Origin: Casuarius casuarius
Lineage: Eukaryota > Chordata > Aves > Casuariiformes > Casuariidae
Length of the DNA stretch: 64,000 nt
Assembly: GCA_003342895.1 (NCBI GenBank)
Contig: PTFA01000400.1
Coordinates: 172,857 to 236,856, forward strand
Reading direction: 5' to 3'
Of this stretch, positions 12,701-21,047 are shown in pieces. The position numbers and the translations under genes are program-made. Below the pieces are notes generated by a model that worked only from the letters and a program-made list of their open reading frames with translations, was not told the DNA's origin and made no database searches. Within the stretch, counting starts at the first letter, position 1. Every line of letters begins with the position of its first letter.

Positions 12701-14096
12701 AAGATCCCCAGAGAAGGTGCAAGAAGCAGGCAGTCAGGAGCCCTTTTTCTAGTGAACGGGGCTCCAGTCATGCCAGGCCAACGGGAAACACGCACAAAAC
12801 CCCCTTAACTCGAGCAGCTGCAAAAGCAACAGGCCTTCAACTGATTTCCTAGGTGACAGTCTGAGCTGAGGCCATGGTTTCAATGGCCACCCCAAAGTGA
12901 ACACATCTGTTTCTAAACTTAGGGTAGAGAGACAAGCCCGAGGAAGTTTTTACTTAACCTTTTGACACAGTGACTAAAGTGTGAGTGGTTTACAAAACAT
13001 ACGTTGAGTGGTTTACAAAACATACGTTGAGTGGTTTACAAAACATAGTAGTACAAAACCTGCACTACTGACCCAAAACGTTCACTACTTGATTCTTTAG
13101 GGAAGAGTCATGGCATAACTGTGATTTTAGAGGCATCTGCACTTCTGACAGAATAACTAAACCTCAATTTGGACATGATAGTTAAAATGCAATTCCACAG
13201 AATCGAAAGGAACACACAACCCGAAAAGAACACTTATACCAAGTGCAGATAACAGGCCATTGATTCCAGCTTACCATCCGTTCCAAGTTGCTGATCTGGT
13301 TTTCTGTTTTATCTAGAAGTTGCTCTTGGTAACGCTTCTTCTTTAGCAAGAGCATAGCTTTTCTGAAAGAAAGGAGGAGGAGGAAAACTCAAAATAGAAT
13401 AAAGCAAATGAGCCTAAAAAGACTGCACCAAAACTGTATTTGTTTGTGTTTCGCTCTTCCAAAGGGGGTGGGGAGGAAAAACGTGCAATTTAAATGCAAA
13501 CTCTGAATTGCTCCTGCGAATAAGGATGAGCAAATTAATCAGAAATTCACCATCTGGTACCAGAAAATTTAGGTATGTTTGTCATAGACTAGGACTTCGT
13601 CGTGCTAGATGTGCAGCAGCAGTGCAAAACAGAGCCTGCGCTACGAAAGGCTCACGATACACACGCAAAACAAGACATAACAACAGGCCACTGACAGAGC
13701 ATCCACACAGGTCACCGACACTTTGCGGTTAAAGAGAAGTAACCACTTTTTGAAGGTTTATTTAAAACACCAACTTTGGGAACACAGCAGCATCTTCTCT
13801 TGATGCTACATATGGAACCCCCTGCTTTAAAGCTAATTACTTTTTAATGGATAATCTGCACATACTCCATTAAGAGCTACGGTTCAGCAGCTCTTCCTTT
13901 GCAGGGCGTTGAATAAAGGACCCTTCGCCGTACCGAGACGCCGCCTCCTCCCGCCCCCCCGCCGCGCAGGGGCAGCCCCCACTCACTCCTTTTTGCCCTC
14001 CCGCAGCAGCTGCCGGGCCAAGGCTCGCTCCTTCTCCAGGTGGAGGCTGATCCGCTTCTGGTACTGCCTCAGCTTGTCGCGCTGCTGCTTCAGTTG
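9682..14096 (-). CDS. CHMP6: CHMP6, charged multivesicular body protein 6 (ESCRT-III), exons 2-8
   Basis: CHMP6 (yeast Vps20) links ESCRT-II to ESCRT-III assembly. It nucleates Snf7/CHMP4 filaments on endosomes for cargo sorting, and acts in cytokinesis. Seven exons (14096-13987, 13362-13275, 12633-12547, 12427-12362, 12095-12015, 11288-11234, 9734-9682) join in phase and encode about 179 residues. With a first exon of about 21 residues the total is near the usual 201. Visible are the basic N-terminal helices (QLKQQRDKLRQYQKR, LLLKKKRYQEQ), the acidic helix EEDEDAILEELNAITQ and the VPS4-binding MIM2 motif (IELPEVPSEPLP). The protein ends PELVAAS. The start codon and the N-myristoylation signal MGNLFG are not visible and probably lie in the gap. 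RPTOR lies upstream on the same strand. Confidence 0.95.
9735..11233 (-). other. CHMP6: CHMP6 intron 7
   Basis: This 1.5 kb intron is moderately AT-rich. I see no exon, repeat array or RNA gene in it. Confidence 0.8.
11234..11288 (-). CDS. CHMP6: CHMP6 exon 7, MIM2 motif
   Basis: This 55-base exon has acceptor TCTTACAG and donor CCAG/GTACAC. It encodes EQIELPEVPSEPLPEEVP plus one base of the next codon. The proline-spaced segment is the type 2 MIT-interacting motif that binds the VPS4 MIT domain, so disassembly coupling is intact. It was recognised by translation and splice phase, being too short to stand out as an open frame. Confidence 0.93.
11289..12014 (-). other. CHMP6: CHMP6 intron 6
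   Basis: A 726-base intron. Nothing beyond the splice signals is seen. Confidence 0.8.
12015..12095 (-). CDS. CHMP6: CHMP6 exon 6
   Basis: Phase 0-0 exon of 27 codons starting QIDEILAGSLTEEDEDAIL. This is the acidic autoinhibitory-type helix region of CHMP6. Acceptor is CTCTTTTACAG and donor is CAG/GTAGGA. Confidence 0.95.
12362..12427 (-). CDS. CHMP6: CHMP6 exon 5
   Basis: A 22-codon phase 0-0 exon reading VMSIEEVERIIGETQDAVEY followed by Gln-Arg. Acceptor is TTTTCTCCAG and donor is AGG/GTACGT. It corresponds to the short helix between the core hairpin and the acidic segment. Confidence 0.95.
12547..12633 (-). CDS. CHMP6: CHMP6 exon 4
   Basis: A 29-codon phase 0-0 exon that begins VQDIEFTQIEMKVIEGLKIG and ends CLNKMHQ, a strongly conserved part of the ESCRT-III core. 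Acceptor is CTGTTTCAG and donor is CAG/GTGTGT. Only 119 bases separate it from exon 5. Confidence 0.95.
12634..13274 (-). other. CHMP6: CHMP6 intron 3
   Basis: A 641-base intron that contains the triplicated 23-bp repeat at 12982-13048. Nothing else stands out. Confidence 0.8.
12982..13048. repeat. 23-bp tandem repeat, three copies
   Basis: The unit TGAGTGGTTTACAAAACATA plus CGT starts at 12982, 13005 and 13028. The three copies are identical except at the last few bases, which points to a recent local expansion. It lies in CHMP6 intron 3. Confidence 0.95.
13275..13362 (-). CDS. CHMP6: CHMP6 exon 3
   Basis: It completes a Glu codon and encodes 29 residues starting KAMLLLKKKRYQEQLLDKTE and ending NLERM. 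The basic, leucine-rich helix belongs to the ESCRT-III core hairpin. Acceptor is TTTCTTTCAG and donor is ATG/GTAAGC. Confidence 0.95.
13363..13986 (-). other. CHMP6: CHMP6 intron 2
   Basis: A 624-base intron with no exon or repeat array recognised. The end next to exon 2 becomes GC-rich. Confidence 0.8.
13987..14096 (-). CDS. CHMP6: CHMP6 exon 2
   Basis: Encodes 36 residues starting QLKQQRDKLRQYQKRISLHL and ending REGKK, plus two bases of a Glu codon. This is the first core helix, which carries membrane-binding basic residues. Its acceptor is an unusually long C-run (CCCCCCCCCCCTTCAG) and its donor is GA/GTGAGT. It is the most upstream CHMP6 exon visible. Confidence 0.93.
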
Positions 14097-14179
14097 CTGA
14101 AGGGGGGGGGGGACACCTCAGGCAGGGGAAGCCGAGCTCCCCCCCCGCCCGGGCAGGCCGCGGCCCCCCTCCCGCCCCC

Positions 14180-14830
14180 NNNNNNNNNNNNNNNNNNNNN
14201 NNNNNNNNNNNNNNNNNNNNNNNNNNNNNNNNNNNNNNNNNNNNNNNNNNNNNNNNNNNNNNNNNNNNNNNNNNNNNNNNNNNNNNNNNNNNNNNNNNNN
14301 NNNNNNNNNNNNNNNNNNNNNNNNNNNNNNNNNNNNNNNNNNNNNNNNNNNNNNNNNNNNNNNNNNNNNNNNNNNNNNNNNNNNNNNNNNNNNNNNNNNN
14401 NNNNNNNNNNNNNNNNNNNNNNNNNNNNNNNNNNNNNNNNNNNNNNNNNNNNNNNNNNNNNNNNNNNNNNNNNNNNNNNNNNNNNNNNNNNNNNNNNNNN
14501 NNNNNNNNNNNNNNNNNNNNNNNNNNNNNNNNNNNNNNNNNNNNNNNNNNNNNNNNNNNNNNNNNNNNNNNNNNNNNNNNNNNNNNNNNNNNNNNNNNNN
14601 NNNNNNNNNNNNNNNNNNNNNNNNNNNNNNNNNNNNNNNNNNNNNNNNNNNNNNNNNNNNNNNNNNNNNNNNNNNNNNNNNNNNNNNNNNNNNNNNNNNN
14701 NNNNNNNNNNNNNNNNNNNNNNNNNNNNNNNNNNNNNNNNNNNNNNNNNNNNNNNNNNNNNNNNNNNNNNNNNNNNNNNNNNNNNNNNNNNNNNNNNNNN
14801 NNNNNNNNNNNNNNNNNNNNNNNNNNNNNN
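14180..14830. other. Assembly gap of unknown bases
   Basis: A run of 651 N lies between C-rich intron sequence on the left and a G-rich tandem array on the right. CHMP6 exon 1 is not seen anywhere between 14097 and 18450, so the gap is its likeliest location. The length may be an estimate, not a measurement. Confidence 0.99.
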
Positions 14831-15545
14831 GGGGAGGTATGGACTGTATAGGGTATGGGAGGGATGGGGGTATAGGGGATGGGGAGGCATAGGGGTGATG
14901 TATATGGGATGGGGAGGTATGGGGTGTATAGGGAATGGGGAGGTATGGAGGGAAGTATAGGGGGATGTATGGGGATGGAGAGGCATAAGGGGGATGTATA
15001 GGGATGGAGGTGTATGGGGGATGGGGAAGTATACGGGTATGGATAGGGGATGGGAAGGTATGGAGGAGGTATAAGGGATGGGGAGGTATAGGGGATGGAG
15101 GGTATGGGGTGTGTATAGGGGATGGGGAGGTATGGAGGGAGGTATAGGGGATGGAGAGGTATAGGGGGATGTATAGGGGATGGAGAGGTATAGGGGATGG
15201 GGAAGTATAGGGGTATGGATAGGGGATGGGAAGTTATGGAGGGAGGTATAGGGGATGGAGAGGTATGGGGTGTGTAGGGAATGGGGAGGTAGAGGGGGAA
15301 GTATAGGGTATGGGGGTATGCATAGGGGATGGGGAGGTATAGGGGTGTGTAGGGGATGGGGAGTTATGGGGTATGTATAGCAAATGGAGAGACATGGGGA
15401 TGTATAGGGGATGGGGAGATATGGGAGGAGGTATAGGGGATGGAAAGGTATAGAGGATGGGGAGGTATATGAGGAATGTATAGGGCATGGGGAGGTATAG
15501 GGGTGCATGAGGTGCCATCAGGGAGGAGGAGGGGGGCTGTAGGGC
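14831..15545 (+). repeat. G-rich minisatellite, GGGGATGGGGAGGTATA-type units
   Basis: About 700 bases of diverged units of roughly 17-26 bp built on GGGGATGGGGAGGTATAG and GGGGTGTATA. The plus strand is almost free of C, so the minus strand is C/T/A only. Many GGGG runs spaced by a few bases make G-quadruplex formation plausible. Long open frames across it on the minus strand are repeat artefacts. Confidence 0.93.
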
Positions 15546-15599
15546 AGGGGCAGCTATAGGGGTGGGATGGGGCAGGTTAGGGAACGTGCACCCCTCCTG

Positions 15600-15820
15600 C
15601 GCCCCTGTGTCCCCACGTCCCTGTGTCCCTCTATCCCCTGTGTGTCCCCCCGTCCCTGCATCCCCCTGTCCCTGCATCCCTGCGTGCCTGCATCCCTGTG
15701 TCCCCCGTCCCTCCATCCTTGCAGGCCCGCGTGTGTCCCCATGTCCCTGCATCCCTGTGTCCCTGCATCCTTGTGTCCCCCTGTCCCTCCATCCCTGTGT
15801 CCCTGCCTCCCCATGTCCTG
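15600..15820 (+). repeat. Minisatellite of TCCCTGCATCCCTGTG-type units
   Basis: Pyrimidine-rich units of about 9-10 and 18-20 bp (CCCTGTGTCCCTGCATCC) recur more than ten times. The array gives open frames in all three plus-strand frames, a repeat effect. Confidence 0.9.
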
Positions 15821-15829
15821 GCGCAGCAA

Positions 15830-16185
15830 CGCCTCCTCGCAGGGGCGACGCTCTGACTTTGCCAACCAGCGTCCGGGGGCTCCGGGGGCCACGGTGCCGC
15901 TGCCTCCCGCGAGCTCTGGGGCTCAGCAGCGGCACCGGGGAGGCAGCTGGGGCCGGTGGCAGCAGCGCGGGGAGGCCGCGGAGCCTCGCACGTGGGGAGG
16001 CCCGGCAGTGCCCCCGCGGCGGGGGGACGGCTGCCCCCGCCAGCACCGCAGCCGTGGCCCGGCCACGGGGGCACTGCCGGAGCCGCCTGGCACCAACACG
16101 GCCCGGCCACAGCGTCACGGCCCGGCCTGGCCCACGGGAAAGGTGCCCGACCCGCCAGGCTGCAACGGCCCCGGGGAGCCGCCCT
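15830..16185. promoter_or_regulatory. CpG-rich unique block, possible CHMP6 upstream region
   Basis: This island of non-repetitive, CpG-dense sequence separates two minisatellites. It lies upstream of CHMP6 exon 2 on the minus strand and could be part of the CHMP6 promoter region. No ATG-GGN-AAC start context is visible in it. The assignment is positional only. Confidence 0.3.
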
Positions 16186-16189
16186 GGTG

Positions 16190-16600
16190 CACACGCGTGT
16201 TGGGGCAGGGGGGACATGCCAGCCCTGGCGCACACGTGTGTCGGAGCAGGGGGGACATGCCCGGCCCTGGCGCACACGTGTGTTGGAGTGGACACGCACA
16301 CGCCTGGCCCTAGCACACACGCATGTCGGAGCAGGTGCGTGTCCACGCTGGAGCCTGACACACACATGCGTGTCGGGGCGGGCGCGTGCACATGCCTGGC
16401 CCTGGTGCACACGTGTGTCAGAGCAAGTGCACACACGTGTCAGGGTGAGCACACACGCCTGGCCCTGGTGCACACGCGTGTCAGGGTGAGCGCACACGCC
16501 CAGCCCTGGCGCACACACGTGTTGGAGCAGGCCCATGCAAACACCAGCCCTGGCGCACATGTGTCAAGGCAGGCGCGTGCCCACGCTGGAGCCTGCTGCG
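16190..16600 (+). repeat. Minisatellite of 41-42 bp units carrying CACACGTGTG
   Basis: Units start at 16190, 16231 and 16273 (CACACGYGTG, then GGAGCAGGGGGGACATGCC), with more diverged copies to about 16600. Each copy has a palindromic alternating purine-pyrimidine core that could adopt Z-DNA or cruciform structure. Confidence 0.93.
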
Positions 16601-16759
16601 TGTGCGAGCCGCACTCTGGCTTCCCCCCAGGCACCAGAAGGGCCACTGGGCCTGGCACATGGGGCAGCGAGCGGCTGCGTGGGGCGGCTGGGAGCCCCGG
16701 TGCTGCCTGCGCTGGCTGTGGGGCGCCCGGGCCGAGCAGGGGGCTGCAGCAGGGCCACG

Positions 16760-17115
16760 CTGTGCACACGCACGCGGGGCTGTGCACACATGTATGCAGG
16801 ACCGTGTTCATGTGCACATGGTGCCATGCACACGTGTACGTGGGGGCCATGCACACGTGCACATGGGGCCAGGCACACATGCACTTGGGGTCATGCACAC
16901 ATGTACGTGGGGGACATGCACGCATGTATGCAGGACCATGTTCATGTGCACATGGAGTCGTGCACACGCGCAGGTGGGGCCATGCAGACATGCGTGCAGC
17001 ACCATGCATACATGCATGCAGAGCCGTGCACACGTGTACATGGGGCCATGCACACATGCATGTGGGGCTGTGCAGACATGCATGCAGCACCATGCATACC
17101 TGCACGCTGTGCCAA
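16760..17115 (+). repeat. Minisatellite of 22-23 bp units with a higher-order period
   Basis: Units of the type CATGCACACGTGTACGTGGG recur throughout. A longer block beginning TGTATGCAGGACC at 16791 recurs almost unchanged at 16925, a higher-order period of about 134 bp (six units). The array shares its CACACGTG core with the 41-bp array to the left, so the two may be related by descent. Confidence 0.92.
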
Positions 17116-17119
17116 GCAC

Positions 17120-18450
17120 GTGTGCCCACACTGAGGTGCCCATCGCTCCCACCCAGTGCTGCGCCCTGTCCCCTGCACCACGGCCGGGATCCCACCAACA
17201 GCGAACCTTAAACGGGGCGCGTTGAGCCTGCAGCAATTCCTGCGCCGGGGTGACCAGGACTGCGGCAGCCCCGGTCGATGAGCTGGGCCCCCCTTGGGGC
17301 AGGATGGCCCGAGAGGTGTTTTTGGCAGCCCGGTCCCCGAAGCAGCTGGCCTGCAGCGAGGCCGAGCGCGGCGCAGCCCCGGGGCTCAGGGCTGCCCCCC
17401 CTCGCGCTGCCCCGCGGGGAGCAGGGCCCCGGGGCCGGCGGGCGCAAGCAGGCGATGCTGAATCCCCCGCTGCAACACCACCGGCCCGGCCGCGCCGGGC
17501 TGGACCACAGAGCCCCTTCTGCCTCCAAAGCAGCCTTCCTGGTTCGTTGTGCTGCTCAAGCAAAAAAACAGCACACGTGAGGAGACAGCAGCAAGGCAGA
17601 GGTCACGCCAGCAGCAAGGGGAAGCTCCCGGACACGTCGCACGTCTGTGTCGGGTCCCGCGGGCGGCTCTCAGCAGTGTGCGCGGACCCCGAGCAAAGGA
17701 GGCACCGGGTGCTGCAGCCGTCGCGGCACCGGCACCGGCACGAGGCGCCAAACAGCCGCGTTCGCTCGCTGCTGGGCTGCAGCCCGCGGTGCTCTGCCAC
17801 GGCCGCCGCAATCGTGGGGCCCAGGGAGCCCCGAAGCACCGGCCACGGGTGCAGCCGCGCTGCCTTCGCTGGCTCCCAAACGCGGCTATTTTTAGATGCC
17901 TCTCGCCTGCAATACGGCACCCTCCGAAGTGATCAAAGCCCCGTTAAACGAGCAGACGTTGCAGGACGACGTGCCCGAGCGGCTGGAAACGCCGCTGCAG
18001 GTTTGCTCCGAGCAGCCCGGCCGCTCGCTTTGCACCGCTCCCGTTTCCGCTTCGGAGGCCCAAGTCCCCCTCCAGGGAGGCAGTGGGGCGCCCGCTCCGA
18101 CGCCCGGGCCGCTGCAGCAGGAATGCCGGCGTCCCGCCGAACCGGCACCGAGGGAGCCGAGCCGGGGGCACCCGCGGGGAGGGCGCTCCGGGACCCGGGT
18201 GCAACGCGCGGCTGATCCCGGACTCAGGTTTGCACCGGTCTTGGGGATCCATCAGCCCCGCCGCGGCCCAGCAGGACGCGCGTCCAGCGGGAGCCCACGA
18301 GCATCCTTCCCGCGCCGGCAGAGCCGCCCTGGGAGGGCTGCAGCCGATGGGGACCAAAGCCGGGTCTGAGGCACAAAGCTGCACCCGCTTTCCCGGAGCG
18401 GAGGTCAGAACCGCGGCACAGAAACTGCCCCAGGAAACCAGCGCCAGGCC
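17120..18450. other. GC-rich block between RPTOR 3' end and the minisatellites
   Basis: About 1.3 kb of CpG-rich, non-repetitive DNA lies just beyond the RPTOR polyA cluster and upstream of CHMP6. Every frame is largely open, which at this GC content has little meaning. A CHMP6 promoter or CpG island is possible, but no transcription start can be read from it. Confidence 0.4.
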
Positions 18451-20978
18451 GAGAAGTGTTTCTGCATTTATTTTTTATTAACCATTTATTGTTTGTAATT
18501 GTTTTACTCTCACATTACAATCGTGTGTTTTATTTTTTTAATATTTTTTTAAATTTTTGTAAAATAAATAGAGATAAGTGAACTTTTAGGTAGGACGCTC
18601 TCCAGATCCTTGGTTAAACTCCATGATTGAATCTCTGCATCAGACCTGTGGAAACACAGCCCCCACGCACGTGTAGACGAAAGCTGAACAGGCCGAGCTG
18701 GTTAAAACCCTTCTGCCGGCGGCTCGGGCCGGCCGGGCGCGCGGGAAGCGCTGGCCGCGTGGCGCCTTCCCGCTCTGCGCCTTCGCGTTTTGCCAGGTAT
18801 TTCTGGTTCCTTAAACAAATACACTGATATAAGTTAAAAATCTACTGTCTGTTTTTAAGCTGGGTATGTTAATCGGTTACGCGCAGAACCCAAACCCCGT
18901 CTCGCCGTCGCGGCCATCGCCAGCCCCCGCGCCGGTCCGAGCCCGCGGGCCGCCGGAGCCGCTCCGAGGGGCCGGGAGAGGCAGAGCTCTGTTAGACCAT
19001 AATTAACTTTTGGTAACTCAAAAGTGGACTTTTAGGTAGTTTTTCTCAAGTTCGAAGCCTTTGATTCGTCGTCCTGCGAGGCGGCCCGCTGCCCCCTCCG
19101 CAGAGGGGAGCCGGCGATGGTGCTCCGGGGGAGGCCACGGCGTCCAGCCTTCGGCATTGCTCCATCTCCGCAGCTCAAGGAACCGCACCAAAATGCGTGT
19201 CCAGATGTGCACATGGGCTTTGGTATCCGGCTGCCCTGCGGCACGTGGGGAACAGCCACCCGGCCACCTCCAAGGCGCCTGCACCAGCCACCCGCCTGAA
19301 CAGCCGGGAGAATAAAATTATCTGGTATATAACGAGCAGTGACAAGGTCGGACGCAGGCCAGCGGGTGCCACGGCAGAGGTGAAGCTGCCATCCATGCAA
19401 CAGGGGGACACTTCCCCGCCGGTCCCCCTTCGATGACGTCCACCACAGCCAGCCTCACCCCCGGCAGGGCTGGCCGGGATCTCCGTCAGCCGGCAGCCCC
19501 ACCAGCACCAGCCCAAAGAAAACCGGGGGACTTCAGATTTAGCAGGTCCACCTCTGTCACTACAGTGATTTTTGCGCAGCACAAGTCCTGCTCTGCTTGG
19601 GCAGCTACATCAGCCCTAGGCAGCGCTTCACCAAAGAAACCTGCCCTTTGGCTTTGCCCACCCCTCCCCTACATCGGTCTGCAGATGTGTTACAGATTTC
19701 AAGGGACAGAAACATTCATTACGCAGGCTCGGAAGGTGAGGAAGATGGAGCTGGGCTTCCCTTGGACAGCCGGGACAAAGTGGTTTTGCGGTAAGCGGGA
19801 TGACCGGCCGTCTGCCCCCTCTTCAGCGATTTTCTTGTGCTCAGACCATGTGTGGTTTCATGCCCAGTTCTGCAGGGACACAGACAAGCCACGATCATGT
19901 ACACACGCGTGGACACGCGATGTTTGTAGCTGCATACACACAGCTGCAAGTGTGCAAATACTCATGTCCATCACCGAGCTGGACTTCAGCACATCGGGGT
20001 GAGACGAAAGCCTGGGCTTTGAGCCTGGAGCCTCCCTGGCTGGTGTGTGGAGCTTCCAAGCTGTCACACGTGTTTGTGGAAATCGCTGTGGGCGAGAGGA
20101 CAGTGACTGCGATACCCCAAGTCCTCCACCCCCCTCACCCGCACCACCAGCTTGGGTGGAAAGTGGTTACGCTAGTGATTTGCTCCAGGCTCGCTGGGAC
20201 GCTGGAGATGTCCGTGTTCTTTCCTCCCCTCTTTTCCCGGTATGTGCAACTTTGCGGCATGGTGGCACCGTGCCCTGCTCCTGCCGTCTCCTCGAGCCCC
20301 TTCCTCAGGATCCCTGCTTCCCCTTGCCACCATGTCTCCCGACTGATTCCTCGGTCTCTGCTTCCACTGGGGAGGAAACTGCAGAGAGGACAAGGTTCAC
20401 GCAGAGCAAACGCCTCCCTGTCTCCTCCTCCCGCACCCAGGGAGGGCAGGAGCACGCGCACGATCCTGCGGATGGGCAGCTCGGTCTCGCTGCCCCGTCA
20501 GAGGGATGACGGCTTGGCACAGGCTCGGCAGCAGCTGGAGGGGTCCCATGGTCTGGTCAAACGCACAGAGCTGTAGGCGAGTCCTGACTTCACTCCTCAA
20601 AGCAACCTACGCTCCAGCAAAACGAAAACAAAGACTAAAACAAAAAGCCCTTTTCAAGGGTATTGCCTCATCCAGTCCTTCCAAGCTCAGGAGCCGTGTT
20701 TCTAACAGAGAAGCCAACCACTGGAAACAAAAATAAAATATTCCTTTTCTGCAGCTTTTAGAGGATACAGATGAAAAAAAAAAAAAAAGGAGATTGTCTC
20801 TCTTCCCCTTGTCAAAATCATCAGTAGCTAAGTCAGAAAAAAAAATATGTTCAAGTTATGGGTTGCAGCAGCAGCCAACACTAAACATTCAAGTCGATAA
20901 TTTCACTATGTACATTATAGGTGAGACACGGCCCTGTCCGCTGGGACTCCCCTTCTCCAGTGACGCTGCCCTGAGCCG
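18450..20978 (-). other. RPTOR: Probable RPTOR 3' UTR
   Basis: About 2.5 kb lie between the RPTOR TAA and the polyA cluster, with no convincing coding exon on either strand. It holds a poly-A tract near 20773-20788 (T-run in the mRNA) and a GC-rich middle. The length is plausible for RPTOR, but RNA ends are inferred. Confidence 0.6.
18467..18490 (-). terminator. RPTOR: Cluster of RPTOR polyA signals
   Basis: Three minus-strand AATAAA hexamers (18485-18490, 18474-18479, 18467-18472) lie within 24 bases after an A/T-rich, U-rich tract. A fourth is at 18529-18534. Cleavage is expected near 18445-18460. Confidence 0.7.
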
Positions 20979-21047
20979 TTATCTGATCCGCTTCTCCACT
21001 GAGTACACTGAGATGTAGTAGTCATTGCTCCCGACTGCCAGATGAGG
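20979..21047 (-). CDS. RPTOR: RPTOR exon 34 (terminal coding part)
   Basis: The acceptor is CTTTCCACAG. It encodes PHLAVGSNDYYISVYSVEK then Arg-Ile-Arg and TAA. It forms the last strands of the WD40 propeller (human 1314-1335). The penultimate residue is Ile where human has Val. Confidence 0.95.
   Translation of the reverse strand, partial: PHLAVGSNDYYISVYSVEKRIR

Noticed and set aside
15830..16185. CpG block as the site of CHMP6 exon 1
   Set aside because: No minus-strand ATG followed by Gly-Asn codons and a basic stretch was found, so exon 1 was not placed here.
14090..16560. Long minus-strand frames of 309-472 codons, rich in Thr-Ser-Pro-Tyr or Cys-Ala-Arg
   Set aside because: They run through the gap and minisatellites. 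Repeats without stop codons explain them.
16440..17563. Cys/His-rich frames on both strands, suggestive of zinc-binding repeats
   Set aside because: The Cys-His pattern comes from translating CATGCACACGTG-type satellite units. No spacing fits a known zinc finger.
17250..18215. 321-codon plus-strand frame near the RPTOR 3' end
   Set aside because: It is Ala/Arg/Pro-rich, in a CpG-dense block with overlapping frames open on both strands. No similarity recognised.
18563..18568. Plus-strand AATAAA opposite the RPTOR polyA cluster
   Set aside because: No plus-strand gene precedes it. AT-rich context makes a chance hexamer likely.
19433..20576. Plus-strand frames of 189-258 codons
   Set aside because: They lie in the presumed RPTOR 3' UTR and antisense to it, with no splice context or domain.
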